In this document: positions 51,447-60,370 of the stretch, in pieces
Layout: every line of letters begins with the position of its first letter
Numbering within the stretch: position 1 is the stretch's first letter
NCBI GenBank assembly: GCA_964640665.1
Contig: CAZXHT010000019.1
Location: forward strand, 1 to 64,000
DNA length: 64,000 nt
Origin: DATKYQ01 sp964640665
GTDB taxonomy: Bacteria; Myxococcota; B64-G9
Direction: 5' to 3'
Translations under genes and position numbers: made by a program
The notes under the pieces: generated by a model
Told to the model about the DNA's origin: nothing
Databases searched by the model: none
What the model saw: the letters and a program-made list of their open reading frames with translations, nothing else

Positions 51447-51935
51447 ATGAACGTCAAATCAAATCGAATGAGCCGCGGCGCCCAATGGGTCGCCGCCATC
51501 TTTGCCGTGTTGGCCTCGGGCTGTGCCGATCGAGCGCCGCAAACACCTGAAGAGGTCTACCGGACATTTTACAATGCCGCGGCGGAGGCCGACTGGGACG
51601 CGGCTGCGACCATGCTCGATCCACAGGTGCTGGACATGTTTCGCGATGTCGGCGCAAGACTGTCCGCCATGGTGAAGTTCAAGGGCGCGCCGCTGGACTT
51701 CTTCTTGCAGCAGGTCAAGGGCGAGCGTGCCACTCCTCTGCGTAAAGTTGAGGTGATCGATAGACGGGACGGCGTTGTTACGTTGAAGGTCACGGCCGGA
51801 GAGTGCGGCCCGGATGAAGCTTGCTCGATCAAGAACGTCAAGCTGATCCGGCGACAGGGACGCTGGCTGGTATCACCCAGACTTCCCCAGTTGCTCGGCT
51901 CTCCGGCCGCGGAGAAGAAGGAGTCTGCGAAATGA
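51447..51935 (+). CDS. Small lipoprotein, NTF2-like
   Basis: 162 residues. A signal peptide with lipobox L-A-S-G-C, then APQTPEEVYRTFYNAAAEADWDAAATMLDP, a phrase typical of SnoaL/NTF2-like or DUF4878 domains that occur in exported lipoproteins, and basic strands to the end. The role is unknown. ATG 51447 has GAGGAT nearby; ATG 51468 is an alternative. It overlaps the next lipoprotein gene by 4 bp. Confidence 0.7.
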   Translation: MNVKSNRMSRGAQWVAAIFAVLASGCADRAPQTPEEVYRTFYNAAAEADWDAAATMLDPQVLDMFRDVGARLSAMVKFKGAPLDFFLQQVKGERATPLRKVEVIDRRDGVVTLKVTAGECGPDEACSIKNVKLIRRQGRWLVSPRLPQLLGSPAAEKKESAK

Positions 51936-53458
51936 GGTGTAACAAGATCTTGCCTGCGGCGGCGGGCGCTCTCTTATTGGTGTTTTCATCCTGCGGGCCG
52001 GATAAGCAGGTTAAGCCCGAGGCTCGGCCCGAGGCGGCCGCACCCAGTCCCGGGCCGAAGAGCATGGTCATCGAGGTCGAATACTCCTTGATGGCCGACC
52101 TGCTCAACATGATCGAGGGTGTCAGCCTGTGGCGCACAGGGATGCCGCGTACCTACCGCCGCGCCTTCGATGACTATTTCGGCCTGGACGGCGCCGACAA
52201 GGCGCTTCTCAGGAAGTTTGCCTTTGCCCGTTTGGAGTTGCTCGAACGATCACACAAGGGAGCCACGGCGCCATCGTTCGAGACGCCTTTCGGCCCCGAG
52301 GGGCTGATGCCTCCCGCGGCTTCCGATCCCGCTGACAAGTTCTGGAAGGGCGTTCTTTCCGCGGGCCGGCCCGACAAGGTCGCGGCCGCCCTGGCGGGAA
52401 TAACGGCGCCCGCCGACGCCGACACGACGGCCAAGGCGCTGGCCCGCTTCGCCCCGCGCTTGGGCGAGTTGACCACCGAACGGGCGGGGTTCGGACCCGA
52501 AGTGAAGATGCTGGCCGATCTTATCAAGCGCAAACCGGTCGTTCAGCTGCTCAACTCCCTGGCGGCCTTCGCCGGCACCGGCACTTCGGGCCTGCGTTTC
52601 GATGTCAACACGGTCTGGGGGCCCGAAGGGGGGGGACTCGAGGCCATCGCCCACGGCGACCGCATACTAGTGGCTTTCGCCGAGGGCAAGAAGCCCGACG
52701 TCGTCCACGCCTGCCTTGCGCTTCACGAGATCGGCCGGCGCCTGCTTGGCCGCATGCCGGCCGCTAAAAAGGCTCTCGGGACAATCCGCTTCGTGGAAAG
52801 AGCCGGGCATCGGGGTGATCTGTTCGAACTGACCGAGGGTATCCTGGATGCCTTCAGCCACGGGATAGTTGCGCCGCTTCTGACCTCCGCCGCTGGCAAA
52901 GCTCCGCCCTGGCCGGGAGACGATCGCCGCCGGAAGTTTGGCAAGGCACTGGTCCCGTTGCTTCGGGAATACCTTTCCCGCGACCGGTCCCTCGACGGCA
53001 AGTTTGCCCTTCAGGCTGCGGAAATCTACTTGAAGAACAACCCGGCCAGGCCTGCCGACTTCATGGGCGGTGGTATGGTGATCGGCGGAGAGCGGGCCAT
53101 CGGAGTTTTCAAGAGTCAGGTGGTTCGCTGGACGGTGTGGAAGTTTCCCGTCAACAAGAAATACAACTACCCCCGAAAGTTCGCAGACTACCCGGGGCGT
53201 TCGGTGCTTCTGTTACTAACTCCGGACGACCTGCGCAGCCTTCCGTCGCGTTTTAAAGGCTTTGACGAGTTACTGGCAGCTATGCGGCAGGCCGTTGACT
53301 ACATGAAGCGCGGGCAGGCGGTGCTGGTCGCCGTTCCCCGCCGGGCGCGCGGATATTTCTTTCTCATGGCCGCGCCTTCGGCCGAAAAGATGAAAAAGTT
53401 AGCCGAAGTGTTTTTCAAAATCGATCACATTCCGACCAGGCCGGTGACGGCTGATTGA
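51932..53458 (+). CDS. Large lipoprotein of unknown function
   Basis: 508 residues. A signal peptide with lipobox V-F-S-S-C (Cys about 21) is followed by a Pro/Glu linker and an alpha/beta body with no motif I recognise. Features include DLLNMIEGVSLWRTGMPRTY and the long C-terminal DLRSLPSRFKGFDELL. ATG 51932 overlaps the previous stop, with GAAGGAG upstream. It is likely on the outer or inner membrane facing the periplasm and translated together with the NTF2-like lipoprotein. Confidence 0.7.
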   Translation: MRCNKILPAAAGALLLVFSSCGPDKQVKPEARPEAAAPSPGPKSMVIEVEYSLMADLLNMIEGVSLWRTGMPRTYRRAFDDYFGLDGADKALLRKFAFARLELLERSHKGATAPSFETPFGPEGLMPPAASDPADKFWKGVLSAGRPDKVAAALAGITAPADADTTAKALARFAPRLGELTTERAGFGPEVKMLADLIKRKPVVQLLNSLAAFAGTGTSGLRFDVNTVWGPEGGGLEAIAHGDRILVAFAEGKKPDVVHACLALHEIGRRLLGRMPAAKKALGTIRFVERAGHRGDLFELTEGILDAFSHGIVAPLLTSAAGKAPPWPGDDRRRKFGKALVPLLREYLSRDRSLDGKFALQAAEIYLKNNPARPADFMGGGMVIGGERAIGVFKSQVVRWTVWKFPVNKKYNYPRKFADYPGRSVLLLLTPDDLRSLPSRFKGFDELLAAMRQAVDYMKRGQAVLVAVPRRARGYFFLMAAPSAEKMKKLAEVFFKIDHIPTRPVTAD

Positions 53459-53461
53459 TTC

Positions 53462-54826
53462 ATGACTATCATATCATCCTCAGTTGTGCAGAGCCTGACC
53501 CGGCCGGCCGTATTGATCGTCATGCTGCTTGCCGGCGGCTGCGACTCGCCGACGCTATTATCACCCGACGCCTCAGGCGACGCCGACGGCGAGACTCAAC
53601 CGGATGCCGATGCCGGAAGCGGGACCGAGGGCGATTCTAATTTCTTGCCCGACCAGAGCCAGGCTTGCAATCCCGCAAGCCTATCAACTGAAGATCGCGG
53701 TCTGATCGCCGTGGGCGATGTGGTTGAAAATGTTGTCCTGAAAGCCTGCGGCCGCGATCGCTGGGCATTCACGGCGGCGCGGGGCAGCAAGATCGAAATC
53801 AGCTTGACCGCGCGCGGCTACAACTTGCTGGTTGCGGCCATAAACTACCCTGACGATACGGACTGGAACGCAAAGCTCGATTCGATCTCGGCGGCTGCGG
53901 GATTGCCCGGCAAGCTGACTTTCTCGCCGCCGCGTTCGGGCGAGTTTTTCCTGCAGGTGCGTTCGATCGATCCGGAACAAGAAAGCAGTTACGATTTGCG
54001 GCTTGACTGTATCGATGGATGCGATCTCCACTGCAGTCGCTTTCCGATCGTCTTGGTCCACGGCTGGACCGGTTTCGACCAGATCGGTCCGATCGAGTAT
54101 TTCTATAACGTTCCCGACATGCTCGGGCAGCATGGTTTCGCGGTCTTGGTGGCCGTTTTGGATCCTTACAACTCGGTCGAGGTGCGCTCCGAACAGTTGG
54201 CCGCGCAACTCGACGGTTTTCTCGAGTTGGGCCGGGCGCGCAAGGTCAACATCATCGCCCACAGCCAGGGAGGGCTCGATTCACGGCGGGCGATCAGCAC
54301 CCTGGGATACGGCGATCGCGTAGACGCCCTGGTTACCATCGCCACTCCTCATAAGGGCACGCCGATCGCCGACATCGCCCTGGGGCTCGGGCCGGGGCCG
54401 GCCGAGGCTGCTTTGGCCTTTCTGCTGAACCTCTTAGGTGCCGCCGGCGGCAACGAATCGGACGCCCTGGCCTCGTTCGAGTCGATCTCGACAGACTTTG
54501 TGCAAAACGAATTCAACCCTGCAAACCCGGATGACCCGCGGGTGAGCTATATTTCGTGGACCGGCCTGACCTGCCCGCTGGGAATCAACTGCGGGGACAT
54601 CTGCGACGTGGAGATTCGCTGGGCCTACGACTTGATATATCTTTCGGCGGGAGACAACGACGGCATGGTGCCCGTCTCCAGCGCTCCCTGGGGCGATTTT
54701 CGCGGCACCATCCCGGCCGATCACTTCGACGAGATCGGACAGGTAGCCGGGGTGACCGGCCCCAACTTCGATCATCTCGAGTTCTACCTGGGTATAGCCG
54801 AAGACCTGGCCGCTTCCGGGCATTGA
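53462..54826 (+). CDS. Secreted lipoprotein lipase-like alpha/beta hydrolase
   Basis: 454 residues. Lipobox L-L-A-G-G-C at about 22-27, then a Asp-rich spacer, a beta-sandwich of PPC-like character (about 70-180) and an alpha/beta hydrolase: VLVHGWTGFD (oxyanion), nucleophile Ser in AHSQGG, an Asp in GDNDGMVPV and the catalytic His in FDHLEFY. It resembles triacylglycerol lipases/acetyltransferases with the A-H-S-Q-G-G elbow. It probably hydrolyses lipids outside the cell. A FadL-type outer-membrane transporter follows 15 bp later, fitting fatty-acid uptake. Confidence 0.8.
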   Translation: MTIISSSVVQSLTRPAVLIVMLLAGGCDSPTLLSPDASGDADGETQPDADAGSGTEGDSNFLPDQSQACNPASLSTEDRGLIAVGDVVENVVLKACGRDRWAFTAARGSKIEISLTARGYNLLVAAINYPDDTDWNAKLDSISAAAGLPGKLTFSPPRSGEFFLQVRSIDPEQESSYDLRLDCIDGCDLHCSRFPIVLVHGWTGFDQIGPIEYFYNVPDMLGQHGFAVLVAVLDPYNSVEVRSEQLAAQLDGFLELGRARKVNIIAHSQGGLDSRRAISTLGYGDRVDALVTIATPHKGTPIADIALGLGPGPAEAALAFLLNLLGAAGGNESDALASFESISTDFVQNEFNPANPDDPRVSYISWTGLTCPLGINCGDICDVEIRWAYDLIYLSAGDNDGMVPVSSAPWGDFRGTIPADHFDEIGQVAGVTGPNFDHLEFYLGIAEDLAASGH

Positions 54827-54841
54827 TGGGAGGATATTAGC

Positions 54842-56263
54842 ATGTTCCGAATACCACGAAGCTCGAGAACTTTGGCGGGAATGCTATGGCTGTGTCTGCT
54901 GTTTGGCGGCGCGGATTCGCTGGCCGGCGGTTTCTTGATGTACGAGCACGGAGCCACCTCGACCGGGATGGCCGACGCGCGCACGGCGCTGGCCGACGAT
55001 GTCAATGCGCTTTACTTCAATCCGGCGGCGATTTGCGAACTCGACGGGCTGCAGCTCGAGCTGGGCGTCACCGGGGTGTTGCCGTACGTCTCCTACCAGG
55101 CGGCCAAGAGGCCGGACCCCGAAAGAACATACACGCGTTTAGCGACCGGCGAGATCGTTCAGGTCAACGACGGCATGCACGACAGCGATGCCAAGCTCAA
55201 GGGATTTTCGCCGATTCACGTCTACGCCGCCTACCGTATCCCGGGGGCGTTTGTCTCGATCGGCTTCGGGTTGAACAATCCATTCGGGCTCGGCACCTAT
55301 TGGCCGGGAGACTGGGATGGGCGCTTCATCACCACCGAGTCCGAGATCACAACTTTCGTAAACCAGCCGGTGGTCGCTTTGGACCTGGCCGGCCTTTTGG
55401 GGTTCAAAGAGCGCTTCAAGCTCTCGCTGGCCGTCGGCTATGACCTGGTCTATGGGACAGCCCGCATGGCCCAGCGCATCGACTTGCGGATTGCCGAGAG
55501 GCTGCCCGCCGCCGAGCCGATCGTCGATCCCGAGGGCTCCATGCTGCTTGTCGGCAGCGCCATCGGACACGGCTACAACTTCGCGCTCTACGCCGAGTTG
55601 CCCGGCCTTGGGGCATTCGGGGCCTCGGTTCGCAGCGGGGTGAGCCTTCCGTTTTCGGGTACGGCCAGTTTTTCTTTCAACCCGGCCGGGCAGGCCGCTT
55701 TGCTTCTTACCAATACCCATATCCCGGACCAGACCACCGGACGAGTGACGATAAACCTGCCCTGGAACATGAATTTCGGCCTGGCTTTTTTGGGGATCGA
55801 GCGGCTCAAGCTGGCGCTCGATCTCTACCTGGCCTTCTTTCAGAGCTACGACGAGTTGGAGATGAAATTCGATTGTCTCGATGACGATCCAGCCTGCGAT
55901 CTGAATCTGGATCCCATCAAGGCGCACTGGGGAACCGCCTGGCAGCTTTCGCTGGGCGCCGAGTACCTGGTCTGGCGCGGCCTCAGCCTGCGGGGCGGTT
56001 ACGCGTCTTCATTCAGCCCGGTGCCGGCCGACACCCTCGATCCCTCGGTGCCGGACGGCCGCCAGGACAACATCAGCCTCGGCGCCGGTTGGCGCGGGTC
56101 GGGCTGGAAGGTCGACCTGGGATACATGCTCGGATTCTGGTCGGTGGTCAAGGACAACGACGTTGGAAGCTGGGACCCGAGCGGCAACCCGCTGGGTAAG
56201 GCCAACGGAAAATACACCACCGTCGCCCACCTGCTGGCCCTTAGCGTTTCGGTTTGGTTCTAA
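54842..56263 (+). CDS. FadL/OmpP1/TodX-family outer-membrane channel
   Basis: 473 residues. Signal peptide, then the family N-terminus GGFLMYEHGATSTGMADARTA and DDVNALYFNPAAICELDG, beta-barrel sequence and aromatic C-terminus SVSVWF, a typical Bam signal. It forms a 14-stranded barrel that takes up long-chain fatty acids or aromatic hydrocarbons. GGGAGG precedes ATG 54842 by seven bases. The lipase directly upstream could supply its ligand. The last codons overlap the converging PEGA gene by 4 bp. Confidence 0.9.
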   Translation: MFRIPRSSRTLAGMLWLCLLFGGADSLAGGFLMYEHGATSTGMADARTALADDVNALYFNPAAICELDGLQLELGVTGVLPYVSYQAAKRPDPERTYTRLATGEIVQVNDGMHDSDAKLKGFSPIHVYAAYRIPGAFVSIGFGLNNPFGLGTYWPGDWDGRFITTESEITTFVNQPVVALDLAGLLGFKERFKLSLAVGYDLVYGTARMAQRIDLRIAERLPAAEPIVDPEGSMLLVGSAIGHGYNFALYAELPGLGAFGASVRSGVSLPFSGTASFSFNPAGQAALLLTNTHIPDQTTGRVTINLPWNMNFGLAFLGIERLKLALDLYLAFFQSYDELEMKFDCLDDDPACDLNLDPIKAHWGTAWQLSLGAEYLVWRGLSLRGGYASSFSPVPADTLDPSVPDGRQDNISLGAGWRGSGWKVDLGYMLGFWSVVKDNDVGSWDPSGNPLGKANGKYTTVAHLLALSVSVWF

Positions 56264-57447
56264 TCGGCGCGAAAAACCAGCCGGCTGCTTTCGCCTTCCT
56301 TGATCTCCACCTTCTTGGTCTGCGTGCCGCCGGTTGAAAAGTATACAGTCACCCGGTGCTGTCCGGCATCCAGTTTCAAATCCATCAGCGGTGTCGCCTT
56401 ACCACTGTCGCGGCCGTCGATCCAGACCCGTCCCCAGGGCAGCGAGTTTACCATCAACAAGCCCTTGCCCTTGCCGAGTTCACCGGTTCCGGATGCACTC
56501 AGCACAACCCGCATGGTCTTGCCGGCTTCGACCTTCACCTTTACCGTCTTGGATTCGCCGTGTCCGAAGATCACCTTGACCTCGTGTATCCCGGGGGACA
56601 GTTTCAGGCGCAAGGGAGTCATGCCGACGTGCTCGCCGTCAACGGCGACTTCGCTCCAGGGACGAGTGTTGACCGTCAGCCATCCGCTGGCGCTCTTTTC
56701 GGCAGGTAGCTTGTCCGGAAGGAGCACCATGCTGGTTGTTTCACCGGGGCGGATCTCGACGCCGGCCGTCATCTTCTTGGAGGTTGGCGGGTAGACGATG
56801 ATGGTATGCCGGCCGGCCGGCAGCAGGTAGTCGACCAGCGGAGTATTGCTTCCGATGTCCTTGCCGTCGATCCATACCCGGCCCCAGGGACGCGAGTTGA
56901 GCGACAGCCGGCCGATTTCGGTTTTATTCGCCTGGCCCCTGTCGCCGCCTTCGGGAGGGACGATACGCCGGACCGGCCCGCTCCCGGTCTGGACATAGGC
57001 CAGCTTGAAGACGATTTCCCGCAGTGCGTCGAGAAGATCTTTCTCGTCGCAGCCCTGGCCGGCAGAGGCGCTTCTCAGCGGGATGTTTTGATCGAGAGCG
57101 TATAGCTTGGCCGTTACCTTGCAGGTGTTCATGATTTTCAAGATACGGGTCGACAGGAAGTGTGTGGCCCCCAGGTTGCGGGCAACCTTTGCGCGGCAGG
57201 CGTGATCGCCGCAAGAGACCTTGCCGACCTGTGCGCGCACCTGGTCTCTGTCGAGGACTCGCAGGCCGCTCTCGCCGAGCAGCACGCTCAAGTACTCGCC
57301 GAGATTTTCGACAGTCCGGCGGCTCATCCGTGGACCGCGGTTGTCGATCGCGAACACGGCCAGCGTGTCGCCCGGATTTTCCTGTGCCGCGGCCGAAGAA
57401 GTGATCAGTACGGCAAGCAGAATCGAAAAAGTGAACGTCCGCAACAT
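56260..57447 (-). CDS. Secreted protein with three PEGA repeats
   Basis: 395 residues. Signal peptide (MLRTFTFSILLAVLITSSAAA), an N-terminal domain (about 25-170) like the curli/CsgG-type or TolB N-domain (LAVFAIDNRGPRM, FLSTRILKI), then three PEGA domains. Each starts with LNSRPWGRVWIDG or NTRPWSEVAVDG, with two further lines like it, and includes TPL and GxHxV. PEGA domains are common in surface proteins of Deltaproteobacteria and may bind cell-wall components. ATG 57447 has AAAGGAG at 5 bases. Converges with the FadL gene. Confidence 0.85.
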   Translation of the reverse strand: MLRTFTFSILLAVLITSSAAAQENPGDTLAVFAIDNRGPRMSRRTVENLGEYLSVLLGESGLRVLDRDQVRAQVGKVSCGDHACRAKVARNLGATHFLSTRILKIMNTCKVTAKLYALDQNIPLRSASAGQGCDEKDLLDALREIVFKLAYVQTGSGPVRRIVPPEGGDRGQANKTEIGRLSLNSRPWGRVWIDGKDIGSNTPLVDYLLPAGRHTIIVYPPTSKKMTAGVEIRPGETTSMVLLPDKLPAEKSASGWLTVNTRPWSEVAVDGEHVGMTPLRLKLSPGIHEVKVIFGHGESKTVKVKVEAGKTMRVVLSASGTGELGKGKGLLMVNSLPWGRVWIDGRDSGKATPLMDLKLDAGQHRVTVYFSTGGTQTKKVEIKEGESSRLVFRAD

Positions 57448-57555
57448 GGAATCTCCTTTCCAAGCGGCATAGTTAGCCGGCACCTGCAGCGGCAATCATA
57501 TGACATGCTCATAAAAGTGTATAGCAGCTTGGCAAACGCACGCGCTTGGCCTAAC

Positions 57556-58698
57556 ATGGCGCCCGGAATGAATGCTGAAAAACAAAAAATCGGGACATTT
57601 GGGGCTCAAAAAGGTTTCCCCCGCCTGGAAGTATCGATTTCACGCTATGCCTGGCGGTTGGCCGTCTGGAACTTCTTCGTCTGGCTGCTGTTTCTATGGT
57701 TCTTCTCGCGGGTGACCTTCTACTGGCTGAACCAGGACGGCCTGATGAGCTACGATTACACCTTCTTGTTGACTGCCTGGGCAGGTTTCTTCGTCGGTAT
57801 GGTCGGCTTTTACTCGACTACCCTGCAAACCAGGCGCGTGCTTCTTCTGGGCTTCATCGCCCCGAGCGAAGAAGAGTGGGCTCGCCTGGGGGCTTTGCCC
57901 GAACGGACGCTGGCCGGAGGGTTCTGGAGGCTGGCGGTATCGTTTGGATTAGCCCTTTCGGCCGGGGTGGGGGGCTTCATGCTGGGGCTCAGCCAGTTCG
58001 GCGATCGCGCGGGCTACGAGCGTCCGCAGTTTCTCTTCTACAGCACGCTGGTGCCGGCCGTCTGCATCGGCCTGGCATCCGCCCTGGTTGCTCGCTACTC
58101 GGTCGAACGCTTCGTCAGCGCCAGGAGAAAGCCCGAACCGCTGTCGATTCCCAGGCGGCGCTATATCTGGCTGCACAACGTCTTGCCTTATGCATTGGTA
58201 AGTTCGGCGGTCGGCCTGGTGGCCGCCTTTGCCCGCTTCGGATTCTATTATCAGCAGGGCCGGCCTGTGCCCGAGGACGAGCTGGCGCTGCACCTGGCGA
58301 TCACCGCCCTGTTCACGGCGCTGATTCTGGTGGCCGCCGCGCGTTTCAAAACACGGGTGGACTCGCTCAGCCCGATCGAGTTGGGCGGCTCGGGCGAGAG
58401 ACGTCGCATCGTGCGCTGGCGCTACTGGTACGCGCTGCTAATCGCCGCGGGAAGCTACGGCGTGCTGAGACTGGGATTCGCGGCATTCGGCTACCAAGCG
58501 CTGGATGCGCAAACCGCCATCATCATCAAGGTCGTCTTCTGCCTGCTGATCTCGAGCGCCGTCGCCGCCTGGGGCGCCACCTCCGCCCTGGCCGAACTGT
58601 CCGCAGCCGGCTTCGAGGAGCATCCATACATGCGCCTCGCGCGCCGCATCAGGGAGAAGAGTCACCGGGCGATCGAAGAGTGGCTCGATCATGGGTAA
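57556..58698 (+). CDS. Multi-pass membrane protein of unknown function
   Basis: 380 residues with about eight membrane helices, the first at about residues 39-62 and the last near 335-355. Charged loops lie between (RRKPEPLSIPRRRY, SPIELGGSGERRR). No known motif. The N-terminal 36 residues are polar. ATG 57556 is chosen; ATG 57568 and ATG 57505 are alternatives, none with a strong ribosome site. It is divergent from the PEGA gene with about 110 bp between. The last helices are followed by a basic tail. Function unknown. Confidence 0.65.
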   Translation: MAPGMNAEKQKIGTFGAQKGFPRLEVSISRYAWRLAVWNFFVWLLFLWFFSRVTFYWLNQDGLMSYDYTFLLTAWAGFFVGMVGFYSTTLQTRRVLLLGFIAPSEEEWARLGALPERTLAGGFWRLAVSFGLALSAGVGGFMLGLSQFGDRAGYERPQFLFYSTLVPAVCIGLASALVARYSVERFVSARRKPEPLSIPRRRYIWLHNVLPYALVSSAVGLVAAFARFGFYYQQGRPVPEDELALHLAITALFTALILVAAARFKTRVDSLSPIELGGSGERRRIVRWRYWYALLIAAGSYGVLRLGFAAFGYQALDAQTAIIIKVVFCLLISSAVAAWGATSALAELSAAGFEEHPYMRLARRIREKSHRAIEEWLDHG

Positions 58699-58825
58699 AG
58701 GTTCACTCGCCGGTAGGATCAACAGGTGTCGACGAACTTGCCCGTCAACCTCATGCCGCGCCTCGGGTTGACGGGGGCCGTTGCTGATGCTCTAGTTGTT
58801 AAGTCTGGATCTGGTGAAAGGCGAT

Positions 58826-59143
58826 ATGTTGCGTCAAACAATCATCTGCACGGCCGTCGGGGTGCTGTTTCTATCTGGCTGCCAGGGAGCGAACCACAGA
58901 ATCGACTCCGGATGGGAAGAGGATGCTTCAACCGACACCGACGGCTTCGACGCCGGGGCCGACCAGGCCGGCGATCCCGGAAGCGATCCGGGTGACTTGC
59001 CGCAAGCCGATCAGGAAAGCGACGCGGGCTCCGATCCCGGTGGAGATTTCAACCAGAACGGGGGACGGGGTCGGGTAATACCACTTGACACTTATTTGCG
59101 GGGGCTCCTTGCCTGCCACCGTTCCATCCACTCTTTGAGCTGA
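58826..59143 (+). pseudogene. Lipoprotein gene cut by the RAYT element
   Basis: ATG 58826 encodes a signal peptide with lipobox L-F-L-S-G-C, then an Asp/Gly/Ala-rich tract (DAGADQAGDPGSDPGD) like the start of the lipase at 53462. At 59067 the sequence enters the inverted repeat of the element, and the frame closes at 59143 inside it. The natural C-terminus is missing: the DNA beyond the element (60085 onward) does not continue it in any frame. A truncated protein of about 105 residues would be made. Remnant status is inferred. Confidence 0.6.
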
Positions 59144-60084
59144 CCAATCGCACCATCTCGGCGAATCTTGCTGAGTAGTTTAGCAACCTGCGAATACGGC
59201 ATTTCGAGGATCCGGGAGATCTGACTGTAGGTCTGGTCTCCATTGCGTTGCAGTGCCCAGGCAGCGAACCTTCTTGCCGGATTGGCTCCCGGCCCCATCT
59301 CCCTTCTCTTCAACTCCCGCATGCTTGCCCCGGTCAATTCGCAGACTTCTTGCAGTACTCTCTCCGCAATTCGGCCGGACCTTTCCCCGGCTACTGAGCC
59401 TTCCGGCTCGTTAAATCTCGCCTGCCTGCGTTGGATCGATTTCTTTTCAAACAGCCCGGTCTCGGGATCGAAGCCCTCGGGATATTCGATGGATTTATTG
59501 CGCACCGACCGGACGAATTCGTTCAATTTCGAAGAGCCTCCGAATAGATGCAGGAAGTGGTCTAATGTCAGCCAATCAGGCGCCGAATCGCGTCCTAGGT
59601 ATACCCGGTGGCTGGTCCATGCGAAGGAGTCGAGCCTTGCAACCAGATGTGCCTTTATCGGGTTCAAGTGGATGTATGCCACGAGTATCCTCAAGTATTC
59701 TTCATCTTCCACCAATTGGCTCTTGAATCTGCCGCGGAAAACCGGTCCATCCCAATAGTACACCCTGTTGAGCCAAAGCGTGTAGGTACCGTTGATTTGC
59801 CGCATGCAACGGGATAAATTGGCGAATGGAGTTCTTGCTAAGATGTGATAATGATTTGGCATCAATGAAAATGCATGCACTTCAATTCCGTGACGTTCAA
59901 TGACATCTCCCACGATCGAAAGGAATTCCACGCAATCGGCGTCGCGTGCGAAAATCGGAGCACGTCGAGCACCCCTGTTCATGACATGGTGCCATGCTCC
60001 TGGATAGTCTTCCCTCTTAACCCTCGGCATGTCATTACTGGAACATCATTACAAATTAAGTGTCAAGTAGTATTACCCGACCCC
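59067..60084 (-). mobile_element. RAYT element bounded by 28-bp inverted repeats
   Basis: 59067-59094 and 60057-60084 are inverted copies that differ at one base (position 16). Each reads GGGGTCGGGTAATACCACT inward from its outer end, then TTGACACTTA. The 1,018-bp unit holds only the transposase gene, whose TAA stop is inside the left copy. No target duplication is visible, as expected for this enzyme type. Confidence 0.8.
59092..60030 (-). CDS. REP-associated tyrosine transposase with C-terminal HTH
   Basis: 312 residues. The Y1/HUH domain (1-150) starts MPRVKREDYPGAWHHVMNRG, has the H-Y-H pair in SLMPNHYHILA and ends with the YLRILVAYIHLNPIKA segment carrying the likely catalytic Tyr. The C-terminal part has a DnaA-like or Fis-like HTH (NGDQTYSQISRILEM). 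It nicks and joins single-stranded ends of REP or terminal hairpins. ATG 60030. All residues expected appear present, so the copy may be active. It is distinct from the copy at 1-214. Confidence 0.9.
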   Translation of the reverse strand: MPRVKREDYPGAWHHVMNRGARRAPIFARDADCVEFLSIVGDVIERHGIEVHAFSLMPNHYHILARTPFANLSRCMRQINGTYTLWLNRVYYWDGPVFRGRFKSQLVEDEEYLRILVAYIHLNPIKAHLVARLDSFAWTSHRVYLGRDSAPDWLTLDHFLHLFGGSSKLNEFVRSVRNKSIEYPEGFDPETGLFEKKSIQRRQARFNEPEGSVAGERSGRIAERVLQEVCELTGASMRELKRREMGPGANPARRFAAWALQRNGDQTYSQISRILEMPYSQVAKLLSKIRRDGAIGQLKEWMERWQARSPRK

Positions 60085-60111
60085 TCTTCTTCGTAGTCTG
60101 GTGGATCTGTT

Positions 60112-60187
60112 CGGACCTTCGGCGGGCGAAGTTCCCGTGCCGTAGGTCCGATTTGGCAATGAAATTGGATGAGGCGGATGCCGCCTC
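60112..60187 (+). other. Two hairpins in gene-poor DNA right of the RAYT element
   Basis: The region 60085-60370 has no confident gene. It contains CGGACCT (60112-60118) pairing with AGGTCCG (60144-60150), with inner CGGC/GCCG and GGG/CCC pairs, then a perfect GAGGCGG-ATG-CCGCCTC stem (60171-60187). No T-tract follows either. An open frame from ATG 60159 to 60395 (78 codons, TPR-like near LASRLDDAYACLGRC) may be a remnant of a gene, but its last third is AT-rich foreign-looking DNA. Confidence 0.4.
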
Positions 60188-60370
60188 GTTGGGCGGTAAA
60201 AGACTGTTTCAAGACTGTCTGAATCTCTTGCTGGCCAGCCGGCTGGATGACGCTTACGCCTGTCTGGGGCGTTGCCGGTCCCGCGATCCGCGCCTGTCGC
60301 CGGGCGGCTCGATTTGTACCGGCGTGGAATCCATTATACCGACGAACTCTGGCAATAATGTCTATTTGAT

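Noticed and set aside
58796..59143. Intact lipoprotein ending at 59143
   Set aside because: The last codons are transposon end sequence, so the original end is lost.
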